A DNA stretch of 64,000 nucleotides from Voacanga thouarsii (taxonomy: Eukaryota; Streptophyta; Magnoliopsida; Gentianales; Apocynaceae), in NCBI GenBank assembly GCA_026120185.1, contig JANUWF010002061.1, positions 868,001 to 932,000 of the forward strand, in the 5' to 3' direction. Under the pieces are notes generated by a model. That model saw nothing but the letters and a program-made list of their open reading frames with translations, was not told the origin of the DNA and ran no database searches. This document shows, piece after piece, positions 59,468-64,000 of the stretch; the stretch's first letter is position 1, and the number at the start of each line of letters is the position of its first letter. Made by a program: the position numbers and the translations under genes.

Positions 59468-62400
59468 CTTTAATTGCATGCCAAATTATTTCACCTCGTG
59501 TCTAGTAGACACGAGGTTCTCACCTTTGCTTACCCCATTTTGTCTTTTTTGGTTGCAATTTAATTTTATTAAATTTTTAAATAATTTTAAATCTTGATTA
59601 TTTGTAAAATTAAAATTTTTTATTTTTATGTTTGAATTAAAATTTTATTATATATTTTTATTTTCAAAGATTGACAATAATTTTTAATTTTTAATTAATT
59701 TAAATTTTTATTTATCTTTAATCTTTTAAACATAATATTTTTGAAACAATAATTTATTATTTTTATTTTAGCTTCTTTAATTCATCATTTGAATATAATT
59801 GTAACTATTAAGATTATGATTATCATTTTTGTATAGAAATTAAAAATATTTTTGTAATTCATTTAAATTTAATTCTAATTTTTAGAGTTTAATTATATAT
59901 TTTGAATATTAAAATTTAATTGACTATAATTTCAATTATTATAGTATTATTTCCATAGACAACTTAGAGTCAGAATAATTTAGATTTGTAATAACTAAAA
60001 ATATGAATTTCAAATATTATGAAATAATCTCGAGGAACGCGTCTCAATTCTCTACGCCCATGCATAATTAATTTTTTAAATAATTAAAAATTTTATATAA
60101 AACTTGAAAATATTACATGTAATTCATTTATTTTTGAATTCATTTAAAATTTTAATTAATTAAGTAATTAATTAAATTAACTAATAAAGTATATATTTAA
60201 TATTAATATATTAAAATGTGTGATTCTTTAAATATTATTAGAATATTATTTAAATTAATTTAAATTCTTAATTAATTAAGTTAATTAATAAGATATATAT
60301 ACATTTAATATTAATACATTAAATCTTAATAATATAACAACTCATGTAACGTACCGAATATTAATCTAATTTCATATATAAAATTGAATCAAAAATCAAA
60401 TTTTAAAATTGAAACCAAATAAAAAAAAACGAATAGACACCCTACTATTTGTTATCTCCCGATCGCGTTAAAAGCACATGGTGCAGTGAGAAAAAGAGGA
60501 AAGACATTTGGTGCAGAGTTAGAGGTGCACAACAAAAAGAGAGAATGGGAGTAGGAAGAAAGAGAACGACAAAGCTTAATTGAACTTTGAAACTTGCGCC
60601 TCGGATAATCGAAACAGAAAATTTGAATATATATATATTTTTACTATAAGGACAATATTATTATTTTAATAAAACTTTATTTGATAGGAAGTAAATTGCT
60701 CTAGCAATATCGCTAAAATGTACCTATCCCATTTGTTAGGATATTTATATTCTAATGGATTTAGAATCAATTTCATTTCCCAAAAAAAGTAACAATTAAT
60801 CCATCAATTATATAATTAAATGCATAAAAATTTGATACCTACCGAAAATCAATATAGAACCTAATCGGAACCCTAAGAACAAAAACTCATGCATGCATTA
60901 TTATATTCAACAGAGAACGAGCTTGGAAAGAAACCAACGCTATATTTATTCAGAATGAAAGAAAGAAGTAATTAAGGAGAAGCTATTGACATAAGCAAAT
61001 GTTCTCTCTCAATTTTGATGGAGTTGGGATGCAGATAATTTTTTTTAAGTGTTTTTTTCCTTTTAATAATAAATCTTTGTATATACTTTTTTTCTGTCTC
61101 TTATAAAATATTTTTTTTTTAGGGAAAATAAAAGTGTTTGTTTCTCTCTTTCGCTTCACTTGCGAAGCAAATGAATTGTAAAGTCGGAGGGATTTTTAAT
61201 TTAGAATATTTTTTATTTTTGATAACTTCATTCATTTACTGATAGTATATCATATTCTCTTTTCTTAAACTCATCTAAAAAAATCTGATACTTCCCAACT
61301 AACGAAGAGGTCTTGGTGAAATTATTTTCATAATTTAATAATTTTTTATAAAATTCATATCAAACAAATCTTTAAAAAAAAAAAAGAAATGATAGCCCAC
61401 CTCTATAGGCTAGTTCCCGGCTGCTGGTTTATTGTAGTAGCTGGATATTTGATGGGCCAATTTAAAAAACAAGGTTGGATTTTGATCATCCTAACAGGCG
61501 GCATGCAATTATATGTGACCATAGGTTCCACGGCCCAGTTCTCACTTACGTTTGATTCCTGAGTTCTTATTCAACAATATTGTTTTGGTGGAATACTTTT
61601 GAACCCTTAACCGTGAAGTGTATGACAATTGAGTACCCATCTGTTCCTAATTGGCAATCGTGTCAAATTAACCATTTTAAAAAAAATTTGTGTTAAATTT
61701 GTTTCTTTATTCAACTTCAACCTTATCCTAAAAGTTGCCACCTTCTATTTTCTCTGCCACTTCAGTGCAGCCAGCTCTATCTCTTTGACTGCTCTCTTCA
61801 CTTTGCACACTCTTCTTCTCCTTTAGTGCTCCCTCCATGCCCTCTACTCTCATCTCTCAAGTCTCAATACCTTTAATATCATCTCCTCTCTCCTCTATCT
61901 TTCACTAAACATACTGTCATCTTGATTTCCTTTCCTTAAATTTGACGCATAAGAAATTTAAATTTAAAAGGAGAAAAAATATACTAAAATCTAGACTTGA
62001 AATCCAAGACGATCTTTGTAATTTCTTATGAAATATAAGAGTATTTAAGTAAATTTACATATCGCGTAAAATCATTGATGTCATTTGTAATTGGACATCC
62101 AATTGTTAATTTGAATGCTTACTCAATTATTACTTAGGAGTGAAGGTTTAAAGTTATTAAAAGATTATACCTATACATTATAAATTATGTATTTTAATAG
62201 GTTACAAATTTTTATTGAATATAGCTTAGCAAAACCATTCTTTTGGGGATTAGCAAAATGATGTTTACTTAAATCTTACTTACTTCATTTTAACTTTGTT
62301 TCTGTGTACCATCCGGCATGTGTATCTAAATAATAACAATATGAGTAGCAAAGTTTATTGAAAAAAAATTTCCTTTTCGCAATTAGATAAGCAGAAGTTA

Positions 62401-62513
62401 AATAAATATACTAATCCATCGACGATCCCAAATCATCTTCTCTGATCCCCTATTTTTACTATATACGTGAATGAATTTAAATTAAGGTTTAACTCCATGC
62501 TTGTCACTAATGG

Positions 62514-62829
62514 CTAGTTCACAAACAAGCTTTCCAGATGTTGATGTTTCATCTTCTGAATCTCCCGAAGCGGTGGGCACTGTAAATTAGTCCCCACTTC
62601 ACACATGAAAAACAAAAGCCACCACGGCCACGCCCTCTCGTTCATGCAAAAACCCTTCACGAGAATCCTTAGAGTTCTTTGTCCAGGTTTCACCAAGAGA
62701 CAAATCTTTTCCAGAACCCCTGAAAATTGAAAATTCCATCTCAATCGCCGACCCATTTACAGCATATGCATGAGCCCCTCTTGTCTCCTCACGAGAATTC
62801 CCACAGCTCTCTCTATATCTCTCAGCCAC
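62514..62829 (-). other. Unassigned coding-like fragment
   Basis: The minus-strand frame 62599-62829 reads VAERYRESCGNSREETRGAH and SGKDLSLGETWTKNSKDSRE with balanced composition in AT-rich surroundings, ending in a stop. In the next frame an open stretch continues (TASGDSEDETSTSGKLVCEL), as if a frameshift separated two parts. The plus strand also has a 26-codon ATG frame at 62510. I do not recognise the family and see no clear splice partners; an old gene remnant is the most likely reading. Confidence 0.28.
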
Positions 62830-63035
62830 ACCTACGTCTTTGAAGGTACCAAAATTCAGGTTTCCATCGATTTAAACTCTCGAATTTGTCCTTGGACGGT
62901 TTTTAGAAGATTTTTTTTTCCCTTGCAAATATTAACTTATATAGCATTAGAATTGATATTGAACTTGTAGATTACTGTCTGAATGTGCATGCATGTAAAA
63001 TTACAATATAAATCATTTTAAACTAATGTATAATA

Positions 63036-63292
63036 CTTGAATTCATAAATTCTAGACAATTTTAAAATCAAACTTCTAAAAACATTCCTAAATAAATTTT
63101 TGTCTACTTTGGTAATTGGATAGAGTTGTGTCATATTTAATAGAAAGAGAGAAATTGTAGGGAGGGATAGAGTTGGAAAAAAAGAATAAATTTTTATAAA
63201 ATTTTGTAAAACGATCTATATTGTGAAAAAAGAATTTTCAAATCTAAAACTGACTTATATTATGAAACGGATATAATAGTTGCTTTGTTCGC
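63036..63292. mobile_element. Stowaway-like MITE relative
   Basis: Diverged copy of 27178-27474. It shares TTTTTGTCTAC, GAGTTG, AAACGATCTATA and GACTTATATTATGAAACGGA, the last resembling the inverted end (TCCGTTTCATAATA) of plant Stowaway elements. Borders are approximate. Confidence 0.45.
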
Positions 63293-64000
63293 AATATTAT
63301 GAGACTAGTAACTACTCCTTCCTAAAAAGATATCAATCTAACAAATGACACTAAGATTAAGGAATTGTTAAAACTTATATAATTATAATAGAAAATGACT
63401 ATTATATTCTTGAATAAAAATAAATTTTCATTAATTAGATTAGAAATACACACATATTTAATGAATCAAATATTTATTGAGTAGTTAAATGAGGGATATA
63501 CTTAATAAATGCATTTTTTATTTATAAAATTGATAAATTAAAAATAAATATTTTTGACATCTTTTTTAAGAAGAATGAGTAATTAATTTTGGTGAAGTCC
63601 CTCCAAAATAGTTCGATGGATTACCAGAGAACAAATTTGCAATTGAAGTAGGACCAGTGAATTTCCTTATGAGCACATAACGTTGAGAAGATTGATAATG
63701 ATGGATCCCAAGAATCATTTGCATGATTAGTGTATGCATATTTAGGGGGAAACAAGAGAAAGTAGATAAATCTAAAGGGAAACCTCAACAAATTTGATTT
63801 GGTTTCATTTGTGTACCATTAGAATTTACAAGAAAAGCCTTTTGTGATATTGGCATGTGTACCAGCATTTGCAAAGAGTTATGGTTCATATATACTTGCA
63901 TTGAAAGCTGGGTTGCACTTGGGCAAGGACACATGAGTGAACTAATTTTCTTTGTCTCTACCTAAAATGCTATGCTGTGGCCATCTTTTTTTCCATTAAC

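Larger units (their letters stand above)
59476..64000. other. AT-rich intergenic DNA to the window end
   Basis: 59520-60450 is simple AT-rich sequence. 61600-61920 is C/T-rich without a supported frame. A coding-like stretch is at 62514-62829 and a MITE relative at 63036-63292. Nothing else supportable was found up to 64000. Confidence 0.45.

Noticed and set aside
61600..61920. C/T-rich tract as a promoter or 5' leader of a gene to the right
   Set aside because: No start codon with a meaningful frame follows within the window.

Overview
The window is nuclear DNA of a flowering plant, most likely a eudicot. The evidence is AT-rich intergenic DNA, spliceosomal introns with GT..AG borders, plant-type GDSL and class-3 lipase genes, and many nested plant transposable elements (Copia, CACTA, hAT, TRIM). 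I cannot name the species from sequence alone.

Only three host genes look intact. They are a five-exon secreted GDSL esterase/lipase (8681-11598, +), a single-exon membrane protein with a ferredoxin-reductase-like tail (33163-34806, -), and a two-exon cytosolic phospholipase A1-II/DAD1-like lipase (40182-41560, -). A 5'-truncated tandem relative of the GDSL gene, with one nonsense codon, lies at 4135-5089. Three further stretches (about 26.8, 35.6 and 62.6 kb) look coding-like but are unassigned.

Layout. 1-762: Copia LTR (minus orientation) cut by the window edge. 763-3860: remnants of a TRIM-like family with a 1.5 kb non-autonomous CACTA element inside. 4.1-11.6 kb: GDSL pseudogene and gene. 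13.4-26.0 kb: two decayed Copia elements; the second has its 5' LTR split by another CACTA element and its gag split by a TRIM. 27.5-28.3 kb: a GC-rich hAT-type element. 28.3-33.05 kb: a younger Copia element with 184/187 bp LTRs and an open 778-codon integrase/RT/RNase H frame. 33-42 kb: the two minus-strand genes and intergenic DNA. 44.8-58.3 kb: a probable solo Copia LTR split by an 11.6 kb CACTA element carrying decayed TNP2-type and Ptta/En/Spm-type genes. 58.6-59.5 kb: a second hAT-type element. The remainder is AT-rich.

The most interesting system is the CACTA family. One large element has ATA target duplications and its empty site is preserved in the LTR copy at the left edge of the window. 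It has dense palindromic subterminal arrays that differ between its two ends, a GC-rich island, and a ~215 bp module found upstream of both of its genes. Two small relatives (1990-3524 and 20098-21285) share its terminal and GCGACGG motifs, and both carry the same tRNA-like A-box/B-box segment near the right end. The decayed coding frames and preserved ends suggest elements that could be recognised only in trans. All assignments are from reading the sequence; no database search was run.
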